DNA of 64,000 nucleotides from Saxidomus purpurata (taxonomy: Eukaryota > Mollusca > Bivalvia > Venerida > Veneridae), in the NCBI GenBank assembly GCA_022818135.1, contig JAFMSR010000009.1, positions 18,930,853 to 18,994,852 on the forward strand. Reading direction: 5' to 3'. The notes beneath the pieces are model-generated. The model searched no databases, had not been told where the DNA came from, and worked only from the letters and a program-made list of their open reading frames with translations. The translations under genes and the position numbers were made by a program. Shown here in pieces: positions 48,640 through 61,422 of this stretch (position 1 is the stretch's first letter; each line of letters begins with the position of its first letter).

Positions 48640-49010
48640 TATTGTAACAGCTAGATGAGTGTCTAGTATATCGTTTTAGTAAAGGATTCATTTCTGAAAC
48701 ACGCTTGAAGCAAAACATTGAAAGGATAAAGTGTCAAAATTTTCTTGGCGCTTCGCCTTTCTTAGTTCAAAGTTAAAACTTAATTGGAAATGATTTTTTG
48801 CTTGGGAATGCAGCACAATAATTGAGAGACCTAGTGTTCTAGCGTTTACATTTCCCTATAGATAGAAAGCACCAGCATCTTCCAGAAAATTGCGGAGTGT
48901 AATTCAGTTTTTGTAGTAAGATTACCCGATGATTTGTTGGATTTGCTAGTAGTTCTCTCCCAATTTTCTTCTCTTTAATCTAACGTAGGGGAAACAGGAA
49001 ACCTCCTAAT
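48640..49010 (+). repeat. Local duplication, unit 1 right part
   Basis: Clear match to 51540-51890: GATGAGTGTCTAG, GCGCTTCGCCTTTCTTA / GTCGCTTCGCCTTTCTTA, AGGAATGCAGCACAAT, GATGATTTGTT, GCTAGTAGTTCT, CTCTTTAATCT. No open frame is shared. Confidence 0.82.
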
Positions 49011-49219
49011 GTCTGTAACAGGGATAATCTGTTCTTTTTTTTATTTTAATATATAAAACGTTCAACAAAAAAACTATAGAAAAATTCATTAAAATACCTT
49101 AGAAATTTTCTTCGACAGATACGTTTAAAGTTTTGTGATTTAATGTGAAATATACAATGAATTTTTACGTTGAAGAACTACTTTTGATCAAGAACAGTTA
49201 TACAGCAGTTAATACTTAT

Positions 49220-51890
49220 CAATATCGTACGTCGACTTTTTCTATGCATTTAGATAGAATTTTAATGTTGTATTGCTGAATAGAAATACTCTGCGACAGG
49301 TTAAATAATTTCAATTAACTATGTTTACATTTGCTTGCTTATGCACTCACTCCTGACCGTACACAAACTGGATACTATCGTAAAAAAGCATAAATGGAAA
49401 AGAGGTCAATATTTTTTAAGTCGATTTTACAGTAACAATTTGAAAAGTAGTTATTCGATAGATATTACTACATGTCTAAATAGATTCTGGATATTGTATT
49501 TTATTTTGAAACACCGTCACAAATGGAGTGTCGCTACTGTTTTAATGTGTTAAGATGTTTTTGTCTAATTCAAACTTGCCCAGTTTTTCAAAAGTAAAAA
49601 GTAAAACATAAGACAAATAATTAAGTAATCCATAAACACAATCAAACATAGCACCCGACGACAATCAGACTTACACGCAGACTATTGTTCTCCTCCAGCG
49701 ACGAGAATGGGCAACATACCTGGTAAACACTTCAGCCTATATATTAGCTATTACAAAATGTATAAAGGAATCGCCTGTGACAGTGCCTATGTATGGGTGA
49801 CAAATCAAGCAGAACAACTTTCATGAGCAAAGGTCTTGGGGCCCTTCAAGACGTTTTTGCTTTTCTTTCTCGCCTTTTTTCATATTGCCACTTTGTTCTG
49901 CCTCCTGCAAAGTAAGTATTTTCATGTCAATTGCATAGGTAGTGTACGGGAAGAATAATCACATTAATAGTGTCGACTCATAGTTTTTGGTAGTGTACGG
50001 GGACAATAATTGACCACTTTAAATTGGAAATAATAATTTTAGTTAAAAGGTTCACACGTATCATTGACCGTGTAGATATTGGGTTTGTTCGGTAAGTAAT
50101 TGTATTGATGTTTAAACAAATTTACGGCTAGGTACATACCGATATGAGACTATATGCATGTGAATACATAGTATGTCCATACATTTGTATGTTTCTCTGT
50201 AGTAAATGCACGAGTAAGTGCATGTATACATATGCATTTTTTACATATGTATATAATGTATATATTGATTTAAACTCTTGTAATATATATACTAGTCTAC
50301 TAGTGTAGTGAAAATAACTTTAACGCCTTTTTGCAGGTCTAATGTTATTTTCGCTTTCGGTATTAGACTTGTTGCTTAAAGCTATATATCCAATATACAA
50401 CGTACAGGTAGTAAGTAAGATTGTTTTTTCAAAGAGATGCAGGTATTTCCTTTGTATGTACATTTTAAATTCGATTTACTTACTACGCCATTCGCACGCT
50501 GAAAACTTAAGTGAAAAAAATATTTGAAATGTTCATCTTAATCAAAAACAGGAACGATTGAATAAGACTTGACTTTGACTTAATGCATATTTGGAAGTTT
50601 AAATATAAGAAGACTTTAAAATTAGCACATTAGTTCAGTATTGAAAAACATTTTTTTTAAATGTAAAACAGATTTATTTAGCGCATTGAATTCTATGTTT
50701 GTTTTAAACTTTTATTTACTTCAATTAAACAATTACATATGGCTGTTTTCCACTATGCCACTGCATGCTTAATATATATTTGTATTACACATTATATGCT
50801 GTTAATGCTGCCCGCATATATGGGACTTAATTTTGAGTTTACTAGAATAAACTTGAAACTAGAAATAAAATGCACATACAAAATGTGATTTTTTTATGAA
50901 TGATTATCTCGTATCGTTGAGCGGTGGTGTAGAGGATAAGGTGTCGGCCGCTCATCCCGGAGGTTGCGGGTTCGAGCCCCACCAAGGTCACGACCGTACC
51001 TCCTCATATGACACCAGTACTGGTTTTTACAGGAAGCGGACTCGAGAGTGACTCGATAAGCTACAAGCTTTCTTCGCAATCGAGCTAAAATAAATTGGTA
51101 TAAACTAAAACTAAAAGGCGAAGAGTTTCTATTACAAGTTTTGGATTTTCAATTCATTAGCTGACTGTACTTATAACATTTGGATATTTGTAGATTATAC
51201 TGGGATTAGTTGTTTCCTTTTTGCGGTGAAACGTTTGCAGACTAGAAGATAGAAAACAATCTCTATCTAATTATCTTAAGCAACATTTCCTTTCGCTGTG
51301 AAGAGTATAAGTCCAGCGCCTTTTCTGGACAAGCAAGTAAAGATTGTATAAGAATCCTCGAGTTTGTTAAAATCAAAAATCTGTTCAAACCATAAAGATT
51401 AACATCTGATGGGCTTTTTTATAAAAAAGAACATTTTGCAAGGCATTGCGAAGCTAAAATATTCAAACGATTAATGGCAAGACCGATATCTAAGAACCAA
51501 CGTCACAAATTTGAAGAAAAAAAGCAACATCTTTACAATTAGTGTGATGAGTGTCTAGGATATGATGTATGCCTATCCGCGCACAATATGATTCATCTAA
51601 AACGGCGCTTGAGGCTAAACATTGAAACAACTTTCTTGTCGCTTCGCCTTTCTTACTTTAAAACTTAATTAGAAATGATTGTTGGCTTAGGAATGCAGCA
51701 CAATGATTAAGATATCCAGTATTGTAGCCTTTACATTTCTCTGTTGATAAATAACAGCAGTATTTTCGGGAAACTTGCACAGTGTTATTCATTTTTTTGT
51801 AGTGAGATTTTCCGATGATTTGTTCGATTCGCTAGTAGTTCTGTCCTAATTCTATTCTCTTTAATCTGACTTGGGGAAAATAGAAAATTG
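49220..51890 (+). repeat. Local duplication, unit 2 with insertions
   Basis: The left part (49220-49420) matches 48235-48540 and the right part (51540-51890) matches 48640-49010. The spacing between the two is about 1.9 kb larger than in unit 1. The SINE at 50918 is one of the added segments. Confidence 0.7.
50918..51110 (+). mobile_element. tRNA-derived SINE, copy 2
   Basis: Close relative of the 8058-8253 SINE. The A box is GGTGGTGTAGAGG and the B box is a perfect GGTTCGAGCCCC. Shared body words are CATATGACACCAGTACTGG, GGACTCGAGAGTGACT and CAATCGAGCTAAA. It ends near ACTAAAACTAAAA. Its TSD is not obvious. The better B box suggests it is closer to the active source sequence than copy 1. 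Confidence 0.88.
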
Positions 51891-52560
51891 TTACACAGAA
51901 AATTCTTTACAAAATCTATACTGTATATCTACAGTTTGGAAGATAGTCTAGCATTACACATACTATTAGAGCAGATGCTAGTATATAACATACACAATCA
52001 TGTAACAGTTGAATTTTCCACCATTAGAAGGAGCATTGTTTACAATTTGTTGTTTTTGCTCCAACTGATACATGCTATTACAAAACTTTTCGAGGAGACA
52101 GTGTGTTTTGTCGAAATTATTTGTTTAAAATGTTGCTAAAATTCCAATTCAAGCGCATGCCTGTTCTACTGGCCTCCTATTTACTGGTGTGTGTGCCAGG
52201 ACAAAATTAAGGTCTATAAATAAGACTTACTAATTGGCGGATAAAATGAAATAGACATAGTAGTTATATATAATGTCCTGGGAAATCACTGTGTAATTTC
52301 TAGGTATAGAATATGGATTGCATTTATCATTTGTAAACTTTTCAGCCAGCGTTCATATAAGGGTTTGAAATATTATAACAACATCATTACAAGAATACCA
52401 TTGATGCAAAGCATCAAAGGGCGCCGAAAATAGTTTCTATTTCAACATTTATTAGTTATACGGTTTTTGCATATCGCAATGTAGCCTGACAAAAACGTAA
52501 AACATTTAAAATCATGGTGGTTTTAAAGCTGAAAAAAAACGGAAGAAAAATTATTTTAAA
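51891..52560. other. Unannotated stretch
   Basis: Holds a small perfect hairpin at 52404-52420 (TTGATGC, AAA, GCATCAA). No gene is recognised. Confidence 0.4.
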
Positions 52561-52561
52561 A

Positions 52562-52645
52562 AATTGGGTTTGACCGGGATTTGAACTCCACTCGTAAAAT
52601 TAGGCGGTCATCAGCTTACCCACTACACCACGGAGACTGACTTTA
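52562..52645 (-). mobile_element. tRNA-derived SINE head, family 2, copy 2
   Basis: On the minus strand: GTCTCCGTGGTGTAGTGGGTAAGC (A box), GAGTTCAAATCCC (B box), then CAATTTTTTAAAA. It shares its head and tail junction with 31258-31352. The anticodon-side region has diverged, as expected for a SINE family. Confidence 0.68.
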
Positions 52646-52894
52646 AAGCACGTGGTAAAAAATAAGCTGATATTATAATTTTGCAAAACCGATAAGGGAG
52701 AAGTTGTTTTACGTTTTCGTATTTTTTCTAAAAGATATGAAAAGGAACATTACAATTAAACAATTACGTTTTAATGAAGGAAATGTGTATAATCAATATT
52801 TTAATGTCTATTTCGTATTATTTTAGCATACAGTTAAAACCATTTTTCTTCGCATTCTAATAACCGCTCCTACCATGTACTTCCGGAAATACTA

Positions 52895-52940
52895 TTCCAT
52901 AATAGGCCACCGCCGTCATCGGCGGCGCCAATAAGAATGG
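52895..52940. repeat. Imperfect GC hairpin
   Basis: The core CCGCCG-TCAT-CGGCGG (52911-52926) has outer partial pairing (CCATAATAGGC with GCCAATAAGAATGG). It lies about 270 bp from the family 2 tRNA-like head, as a GC hairpin also does about 400 bp from copy 1. Confidence 0.7.
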
Positions 52941-55173
52941 TATGTAGGTAGACAGAACGTTTTATATACGCCTTTATAAAAGCATTATGAAATACAGTAG
53001 AAACAATCATATGTTAAAAAAAATTAATATGTCGTTATGTTTTCATCAGACACAGCGTTTATAGCATATTTTCCCCGTTATTTCTAGGGATAATAGGTTT
53101 TGTGTAAACGAATAACTCAACTTACAGTCGTCGCATTTAGCTGAACTTATCATTTTTTATTAAATGTATTTCTCGGAAAAACAATATAAAAGAAAATGTA
53201 TTTCAATTTTACCGCAATATATTGAATTTCGCGAAAAATAAAACAAGTTTTGTTTTATACAGACATTTATTTTTTATTTGTTTTATTTAAACATCATTTA
53301 CAAAAACTGTCAATTTAAAAATGTTTTATACCTTCGTCATTGCAAGGAAACAATTAAACCAGTACATGACAAAGTTTTTAAAGTCGTGGTAGGGGTAATC
53401 TCATCCTATTTGAATTTGGATCAAATTTGCAAGAAAAAAAGATTTGATTACTTCTTTTTCATTTTCGAACTATGCAAAGACATTTCATAAACAAAACTTT
53501 TACTGTTACATTGTACAAGTGTATTGTATTTTTTTATAGATAGTGAAAGAAAATCGTAAAAGTCATATTTTATTTTATCGACCCAAGCGATTAAACTCTC
53601 ACTAATATTTCGTCAGGTTGTAGTGCACTCACAAATGTTCATGCTTTTGTCTCAAAATAAAGACGTTATCGAACCAGACGTATAAATAATGAATTTTTAC
53701 ATAATGTCATAGCAGTGCATCGCGTGTCGTGAACAATTGTTTCTAAACAGGATTGCTTTCCGCTATGTTTTGTCTTGAAATAGCTATTAACTGAGTCTTA
53801 ACTTATAACAAGTATTTTGTATATGCAGGCAAATGCCCTGTCGAATAACTATTCAAAATCTACTACTAGTTGACTGATCTCCGTCGATCATTTTTACGAT
53901 TTCATTGTATTTGACCTCATGCCCTTTGGAGCAGTGAGGAGACATTTGAAAAAAAAGCCGACTGTTGGAATTACGCTTTTTCTAACGCATGAGAGCAAGG
54001 TCCTCGTATGTTTTGTAGGGTACAACTTCGTGAATGTTACAGCGGTTATCGCAGAAAGAAGATCGACAGTTGGGGTAGATAAATGATTGTTGTCTTCGGT
54101 TAGAAACCACGTTGTTAGGAAACATATTTCGTTACTCAACACAATTATATTAACGCCCCAGCACATCAAGCACTCTTACGAACATTGGCACCGTACATGT
54201 ACAAAAAAACGGTACTCAACCGGTATGCGCGGCACAGTATAGTATCGGGGTACCCCGCTAAATAATCAAGAGCTTTAAATTACAATTACAACCCAAATAC
54301 AATGTTTTGCAAACAAGAGCTATCTTTGTCGACACATTTTATGAACTAAAGTTAATAATAAGTAATATGTTTTATAATCCTTCTGCGTAACAGTGTCGTG
54401 TTGCCATCCTCGTAACAGAGTAGACCTCACATTTTCAAATTATAAATATTACTAACTAATAACATTAGTTTACAATGTATATACAAATGTATTGTGTAGT
54501 GCATATCGTTAGAACTTAGCTTTGTCAGGCAGCAAATATGTATATTGCCACGATTAAAATGTGTGTACGTTTTTAACTAAATTTGTTAAAACAAATAAAT
54601 CATGCAATTAAGTGTTATTTTAAGCTAATCAATAGATGATTCTTAAAGTATTTCATGTGAATGAACTCAAATCAAGAGATTTTTATTGCATTTTAAAGAC
54701 TGAAGATTATACATGTAGAAACAAAACTTATATAAAAGAAGATACAGTATATATCCCTAAATATTAATTTGTTTGCAACCTGTGAGAGATTAAAGCGATT
54801 ATATTCGGTTATAATTTCATTTATTATTGAATTATCATATCGTCAAACGCAAGCGTACTATAACTGCAAAAATTCGATTTGTTTACAAAAGTTTCTCTAC
54901 ATATAAAGTGTGTATATAGTTTAAAATATGAAATAGAACTATGTGTCAGTTCTTAAAAATCAGGAAGCTGCAAACATGAGCCACAGAAACGGTAATGTTT
55001 ATGTCAGACTACAGAGTGAACAGACAACATCATGACTGAGATAATCAAATGCATAAAAGTGTCAGATATATTTTGTAGTACAACAGAATCGAAAGTGACA
55101 TAAAGTGCATGGTACTATTTAAATAACATTTGCTAAATATATAGTCATGTTAATAAATCGTGAAAGTAGAAGG
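52941..55173. other. Unannotated AT-rich stretch
   Basis: No gene, tRNA or bounded repeat found. Confidence 0.4.
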
Positions 55174-55284
55174 TTAAAGCTGCTTGCTCACAATTGCACA
55201 ATAGTTCTAATATATCTTACTTTTAGAGAGGAGTTTGATAAAACTTTACTATTTTCATAAAAATCTGAGAGCGAGTAGCTTTAA
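55174..55284. mobile_element. Small MITE, TTAA-AGCTGC family
   Basis: Left end TTAA then AGCTGCTTGCTCACA; right end GAGAGCGAGTAGCT then TTAA. Arms are inverted and about 22 bp long. The element is about 103 bp between TTAA copies. No coding capacity. Confidence 0.82.
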
Positions 55285-55450
55285 AGGTACATACGCTATA
55301 ACTCATGTCAAAACTAAACAACCTCCAAAACATATATAATAGAATCTTTGGAAGTAGTATAACTTAACCTAAAAGTATCAGCTATACATTCCAAGTCATT
55401 AAACCGCTGATTGTATCGATAATCAATTATATAGGCTATGTCCCTTTAAA
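55281..55450 (-). mobile_element. AGGGACATA-type MITE, short copy
   Basis: Ends TTAA-AGGTACATACGCTATA and TATAGGCTATGTCCCT-TTAA. On the minus strand the interior matches the 12487-12856 copy (GACTTGGAATGTATAG, TTTTAGGTTAAGT, GTTGTTTAGTTTTGACA). It shares its left TTAA (55281-55284) with the right TTAA of the neighbouring MITE. Confidence 0.85.
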
Positions 55451-55451
55451 G

Positions 55452-55939
55452 AACAAACATACTTAAGCGCGACAATGCGAATTATCTTACATGTGAACAT
55501 ATACATTGTCTAAAACAAATATATATATATTCTGTATTGTGTCATCTAGATAATTTTCATAGCAGAAATCATATTTGCATTTTACCTTATTGTCAAATTT
55601 AGTTGTACTATTAACAGTCATACCAACTCTGTATATACATGTATTGATCTCGTATGCGTCTTTAAGACTTGTATTATAATAGGTAACAAAACTCATTTTC
55701 GGTAAAATGTAGACAGGCACATTCCCAGACAGTAATTGTGAAGCATCTTTAAATATTTGAGATGTTGTGAACTTCGTGCACTTTGTCTCCGATAGGCATT
55801 AGTCATTTGTAAAATATGTGTACCGCAGTATAGATTAAAGAAAATTTCCCGGAAAGTCATCGTTCATGCAAGCAAAATAAATTAACGGCAAAAACTTCCA
55901 CATACTATACGAATTACATGTTCCATGCGTCGCCTGAAT
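55452..55939. other. Unannotated AT-rich stretch
   Basis: No gene or bounded repeat. Confidence 0.4.
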
Positions 55940-55941
55940 TA

Positions 55942-55967
55942 CAGTAGTCGGAACGTAACAGTTGTCA
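55942..55967 (+). repeat. Left 26-bp terminal inverted repeat
   Basis: Exact inverted copy of 61423-61448; preceded by TA. Confidence 0.93.
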
Positions 55968-56132
55968 CACGGAGTGCACGATACACGCACGATGTACGCA
56001 CGATACACGCACGTTAGACGCACGTTGCACGTTCGGTAAATACACGATGAGCGATTCAGAACGATACACGATGTACACGATGTACGAAGCGCACGCTACA
56101 CGATAAACGGATTATACACGTTATACGATCAC
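55968..56132. repeat. Left subterminal ACGCACG/ACGATACACG cluster
   Basis: Short words ACGCACG, ACGATACACG and ACGATGTAC are repeated irregularly. The cluster resembles 61210-61422, including CACGCACGTTA.ACGCACGTTGCACG and AATACACGATGAG in the same orientation. Such clusters next to TIRs often act as transposase binding regions. Confidence 0.8.
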
Positions 56133-57585
56133 TTTGAGATTTCACATTTTATCTAGACTTAGACCTTTTAATCAGACCGAAAGAATAAGATCAATTAGAA
56201 GTTTCATACCTTAACAATAAAAAATGACATCGATAAGTGTCAAAGATCCACAGTTTTCATATCACAGTATGTGTCAAATTTGAACACCTGTCGGAGTGAC
56301 TTTGGCAGGAAATTGATCCCGATGTGCGAGAAAACGGGCGTAATTAATGTTAATTGCCATCTACACTTTTCGTTAAATAAATTCTACATTAAAGACCTTT
56401 TTAGGACCGTGTTCAAGTATAATAATTTTATACTGGAACCTTGAATTGATATGTTGATAGGTGTCAAGTGGGTGGGGTAAATTGACATTGAAGAAACTGA
56501 AAGCTTGAAATGGCGTTTTCGAATAAATCAAGCATTTGGAACGGGGTTTTTAATGTTATTTTGTAGTATTTATAGTTGTGATGATTATACAGCCCTAATT
56601 TTGACCAATGTTTTAATAGAAAAAGTTTTCAACAATATTTAGGTTTTTCCGGTAGCCCGAAAGTGAAAAATGTCCCTCTAGAAATCTAAGATTATTCTTA
56701 GAGGAGAGAAAATAATTAAAGCGCAATGCAGTATTTATGTACTGTGGACTATGGTGATTAATTCTCTGTAAAGTTTTATATCATGTTACTTTATATTGTG
56801 TTTTAGTGGGCCTATTCTATGGGTGGGGTATATAAAAACACATAGAAAAATGAACCTCTAGGAAACAGTGATATTTTCTAGAGTGAAGAGGGTTATTAAA
56901 GTTAATCTTTTATTTCAATGTAGTTTAATTCTTGGCACGCAGTTTCATATACTTTATGTCACTGCTACCATTCTTTTTAGATTCAGAACCCCTGTTGAGG
57001 TGGTTTGAGTAATACTTTATTGGGGTAGTAATAAATTTAAAGTAAAATTAAACAGATTGTTATGTATTATAAATTTTCTCACCCATTTTGGGATAAAATT
57101 TATAAAAATTTCTAGGAAATGAACCAAAAAACAGATCAAAAATCATTTGCAAAATTATTTTGGACCCTCTGTAGAATAATGGAATGGTCCATTGCATGAC
57201 ACAACTCTGCATCCAGTGGTGGATAGCAGATTCAATTAGAACCCTGGAGAAGACACATCTCACAGCCTAGATTATAGTCTCAAAATGCCATATATGGTGT
57301 TAACATATACATGTATGTACATGAAACATATAATCTTATATGGAATTATATGTTTATTTGATATACTGATGATGAAGAAGATACAATGAACATCAATGGA
57401 TGGTTAATTACTGGGCAGAAAAATGATGTACATTCCAATATCTAATTTATCTGATGGCATTTTTTACATATTTTTTAAAGTAGTTTCATCAGTATAAAGG
57501 CTATGAGATAATGCATTTAGATTTTGTTTGCTATCCTATGTACATAAGTCTGATGATATTATGAGGTGGTAACACATGTACATAT
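56133..57585. other. AT-rich interior of the TIR element
   Basis: No transposase or other gene recognised. The minus frame at 57060-57263 has no known domain. Confidence 0.4.
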
Positions 57586-57589
57586 ACCG

Positions 57590-57848
57590 TCTCCCTTGGT
57601 CTAGTGGTTTAGGCATCCGCCTTTGGAGTGGGAGGTCGAAGGTTCGAAGCCCACCAGGGGTCCGTTCTGATATAGCTGGTTGGTGAGCCGCCAGCTAGTT
57701 AAATAATGGTTACCGTATGCCTACCTGCCTGGTGCCTGGCATTAAATGGTAGGATTCGGGAGGTACAAGTGCTCAAAAAGTCTCTCATAAGTCAGAAATG
57801 GCTGGCCCTTTAAATAGGGGTGACACTATAATAAAAAAGCACTTTACC
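57590..57848 (+). mobile_element. tRNA-derived SINE, family 3
   Basis: The head has TGGTCTAGTGGTTTAGGCATC (A box region) and GGTTCGAAGCCC (B box). CCCTTGG and CCAGGGG can still form a 7-bp acceptor stem. The body (GGTTGGTGAGCCGCCAGCTAG, CTGCCTGGTGCCTGGCAT, GGCTGGCCCTTTAAATAGGGG) ends in AATAAAAAAGCACTTTACCTTTTAC. It sits inside the 5.5-kb TIR-bounded segment, so it is probably nested. Confidence 0.82.
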
Positions 57849-59835
57849 TTTTACTTTTTATACTATACATGTAGTAGATCATTTGGAAAAATTGTTCTTG
57901 GAATACACATGTAGCATTAGCAAATAATTTGATGGAAGACTGACAACAATATGAAAGGCTAAGCAACACTCTATATTTATAAAGGGGGTGTAACCTCACA
58001 TGTTTCAAAAACCTCAATAACTATGAGACTGCAGAAAGAGCTCAGCAATGATGGTACTCATGTTTTGTTTTAGTTATTTTGGAATTTAGATATGTAGAAT
58101 GAACTTAAAAGATCTATATTTGTTCAAATTGATGTAAGCTAGGCATTTTAAGGAAACTATCAGAGATGAGGAACAAATTTAATAAACCGGACAGAGTTCA
58201 AGCACCACCTCTGCCACACTTACAGGAAAAAGGCCCTTTGAAAGATTTCTAAAATGGTTTCAATTTATGAAACTAACCAGAGGAGATCAGTGTCAGAAGT
58301 ACTATATGACTACATAACTATACAACCGGTCTACTGAGACCAGAGTAAATTGTGACTTAGTAATAGATGTGATTTTCATATTATTTTCTTTTATTAAGCT
58401 ATTAAGATTACAAACTACACACAATTAATATAGAGTGTTCAAAAATAAAACTACAAAAAAATAGGTGTTAGCCGGTATAACTGGCTTTACGGGAAGTCCA
58501 CAAAGCACAATTTTGCCATCTTAGCCTTAAAAGAAATCTTTTTTTTAAAATGTTTTATTCATTTTATACAACATGATTATGGTACTCTTTTTAGTGATAT
58601 TATACTATTGTATACTTAAATAATGAGCTCTTTTGCAGAACTTACTACTTTAATTTAATTAGGATCTTCAGTAAAAGAACTACTTGTAATACTAAAATAC
58701 AATTATTAATCAAGAGTGAGGGTTCTCACAAGACTGATATATATTACAAATCTAGTAAAACCTATTTCAAGGTATACAACTTGATTAAAATCAATTTTTT
58801 TCTATGTGCCTCCTTCTGAAGTAAGAGAGTAAGAGTCTGTTATAGTTAAACTGGTAAGAAAGATGCAGGTGATCAGATGTAGCATCTGTATGGCCAGTGG
58901 CCAGTCCAAACCTGCAAGGATCTACTTACTGATCATGATAAAAGGGTTGATGTTTCATTCAATTGGAGGTAGTACAAGTAGGTTTGTAAGTAGAAACCGG
59001 CTTACATTTATCCTGAACCCGCCCCCTACCCCTCCGTCCCCAACTATTACAGATAATAGCCAGTGAAATTTTGTTTAATTATAATATTATATGGTGCCAT
59101 AAGACAGTGCAAACTACCATACGTATTAAATTATATATAAGATATAAATTACAGTTACAGTATTTTATAACTGAAAGGCATGTAACAGGTACAGTGGTTG
59201 GGCAACCCCTACCAACATGTCACCCGTCACTCCCTGCTAATTTCTGTTATGTGCAGACTATGATTTGCTTAATAATAACAAGATTGAATTTTTATGTTTT
59301 GGGTTGCCAATTTAAATCAACACCCACTAACCAGTGAAACAGCATGTTTACTACTACAATTAGAATACTAAGTACTTACTGAATATAAAAAATTGCATTT
59401 ATACAAAAATTGTTTAGGATTTTGACTAGTGACCTACAGGATGGGGTCTGATAGCAACTGGAGTAAATTAGATAACTAATTTTATCAGTCATTTGACAGT
59501 CTACTATGTTATTCTCCAACAACCTTTATACACATTAACTTAGGGCTTTTCTTAGACTGAGAATAATTATTAATAGTGAAACCATGCAAGTCCAAGCTTA
59601 TCCATTTCTGGCTTGAATTTTAGTCTCTGTGTGGTGAAAGCTATGCAGTCAAATAGCCAGTGAGGGGTGTTACATTTTACAATGCACTAGATGCAACCTG
59701 GTCAACCCAAAGTATGTACCAACCCGAGCTGGTTGGTAGTAAGTTTGCGCCCAGCCTAAGACGTGTGATTGATTTGTCCATTTTTGTAATTTGTCAAGTA
59801 TCCCATAGGACGGCCAGGTCGCCTGTTTTGCGGCA
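57849..59835. other. Interior of the TIR element, no recognised gene
   Basis: Frames at 58863-59337 and 59660-59920 have no recognisable domain. Confidence 0.4.
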
Positions 59836-59837
59836 AA

Positions 59838-60010
59838 ATGTGTTTGTTTTTAAGTTTCAATTCTCTACACCATCCATCCAGGATAGTGGTTCGAATCCGG
59901 GCATATATTTCTGTGGGTGAGTATGGTATGTCCTGGATCATGGCCCCTAAACCAGGCCCCTTTTCTGCATCATCTGCTCTCATTACCAGATATTATCATA
60001 AACCTACATG
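59838..60010 (+). mobile_element. tRNA-like B box and possible SINE body
   Basis: GTGGTTCGAATCCGGGC at about 59886 is a perfect B box. It is followed by a body with CCTGGATCATGGCCCCTAAACC. No convincing A box or acceptor pairing was found, so the head may be degraded. Confidence 0.4.
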
Positions 60011-60798
60011 AGCTGGGCACTATAACATGGTAACTGGTAAGCCTGTTTTTAGGCATTGATAAAATTTATGAATAATAATAATGTATTCAATAACTCTGGT
60101 CTAGAATGACTGTATTTTTATTTCATTGAGAACAGAGATGATAGTGAATCTGAAAATATATACAATATAGCAAGTTTTTTAGGTTGATAATGTAAAAGAC
60201 AGCTCAATGCAGTGTCTATTGTTATCATTTCTGGTATAAATGCAGGAACAGGTTATAGAGTATTCCTGATAAATGGAACAATAATTTGTCAATCTTCCTA
60301 TGATGGCAACATACATGTTTAGATGGATTACAACAGCTGAAGCTAATATACCAGAGCCTGGATTTTTAGACCAATCTGTGTATATATGTAGATGTCCAGA
60401 ATAAAAATATCTGATCTATCATTTGAGTTTCTAACTTTGCGAGATGCGGTATGTCAGATTTGATCTTTTGTTTTCATAGGGCACTTGTAGGAGGATCTTA
60501 CAAAATAGCCGTGCTTTATGATCTCACTGACCAAAACCTTGACTGTCGCTCAATATTTGAGAATCTATTCCTGGCGCCCCAGTCTAGGGGCGAACCCCAG
60601 CCTCAAGTTCAAACAGGTAGGCAGGAGTAGAGGACAACGCACAAAGGGCCAGCTGGAGGCCTTAATTAATTTTGGACAATATTCAGACCCTGTTTTGAAT
60701 GACAATGAGGCTTTGATGAGACTCAAACTAATTATTCAGTCAAAGACAATACCTAATTACCTTTCTCTTTATGTCAGCTAACGGATATATTATTCCAA

Positions 60799-61194
60799 TC
60801 AGGCAGTATAGGGGACATTTTGGTCATATGGGGGGACGTTTTGGTCTGGGGACGTTTTGTTTTGGGGACGTTTTGGATTGCTTCGGACTTTAAATATTTT
60901 CGTAAAAGTGTAGTTGATTCGGCGTATTATTTGCATATAGCCAATAAAACACTTGTTAACATCATACCCACGATATGTTGCTTCGATACAGGCGTACCTT
61001 TGTCTGCTGCACTTTAAGGAATGCATTGACAACAGCAGTTTAGATAAGAAAGATATCCTTTCCGTTGCAAAAATAGACCTAAATTTCGGATATGAGGTGA
61101 AAATGTCTTCGACCTGTCCCGGAAGTCTTTCTCGCTCGCAACTACACCAAATAATATAAACTGAAATCAGCACTTTTTTTGGGGAGATGTGCAC
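60799..61194 (-). other. 131-codon open frame inside the TIR element, status unknown
   Basis: This is the longest frame outside homopolymers. It starts at ATG 61194 on the minus strand and is rich in Ser, Lys and Arg (SYPKFRSIFATERISFLSK). It ends in a repeat (DQNVPPYDQNVP) produced by the GGGACGTTTTGG tandem. I recognise no domain and no DDE motif. A residual exon of an element protein is possible. Confidence 0.15.
60808..60876 (+). repeat. GGGGACGTTTTGG short tandem repeat
   Basis: Four close copies of GGGGAC.TTTTGG separated by a few bases. I associate this phrase with bivalve dispersed repeats. It gives the adjoining minus frame its DQNVP motif. Confidence 0.85.
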
Positions 61195-61209
61195 GCTAAG
61201 TAAAACGAT

Positions 61210-61422
61210 TAACTACGAAATACACCATCGAATCGTACGTATACCGTATGGATTATCGTGCATCGCGAATCGTGTATCGTGTATCGTGTATAGTATATGG
61301 TGCACGTTGCACGATGAATGATACGATATGATACACGATATACGATTGACAAAATACACGATGAGTGCACGCACGTTATACGCACGTTGCACGCACGTTA
61401 TACGCACGATATACGCAAATTT
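61210..61422. repeat. Right subterminal ACGCACG/CGTGTATCG cluster
   Basis: Contains CGTGTATCG repeated three times, then ACACGATATACG, AATACACGATGAG and five ACGCACG words up to the TIR. Partner of 55968-56132. Confidence 0.8.

Noticed and set aside
57590..57665. Functional tRNA gene
   Set aside because: The acceptor pairs, but the anticodon and T arms do not close properly and a SINE body follows directly.
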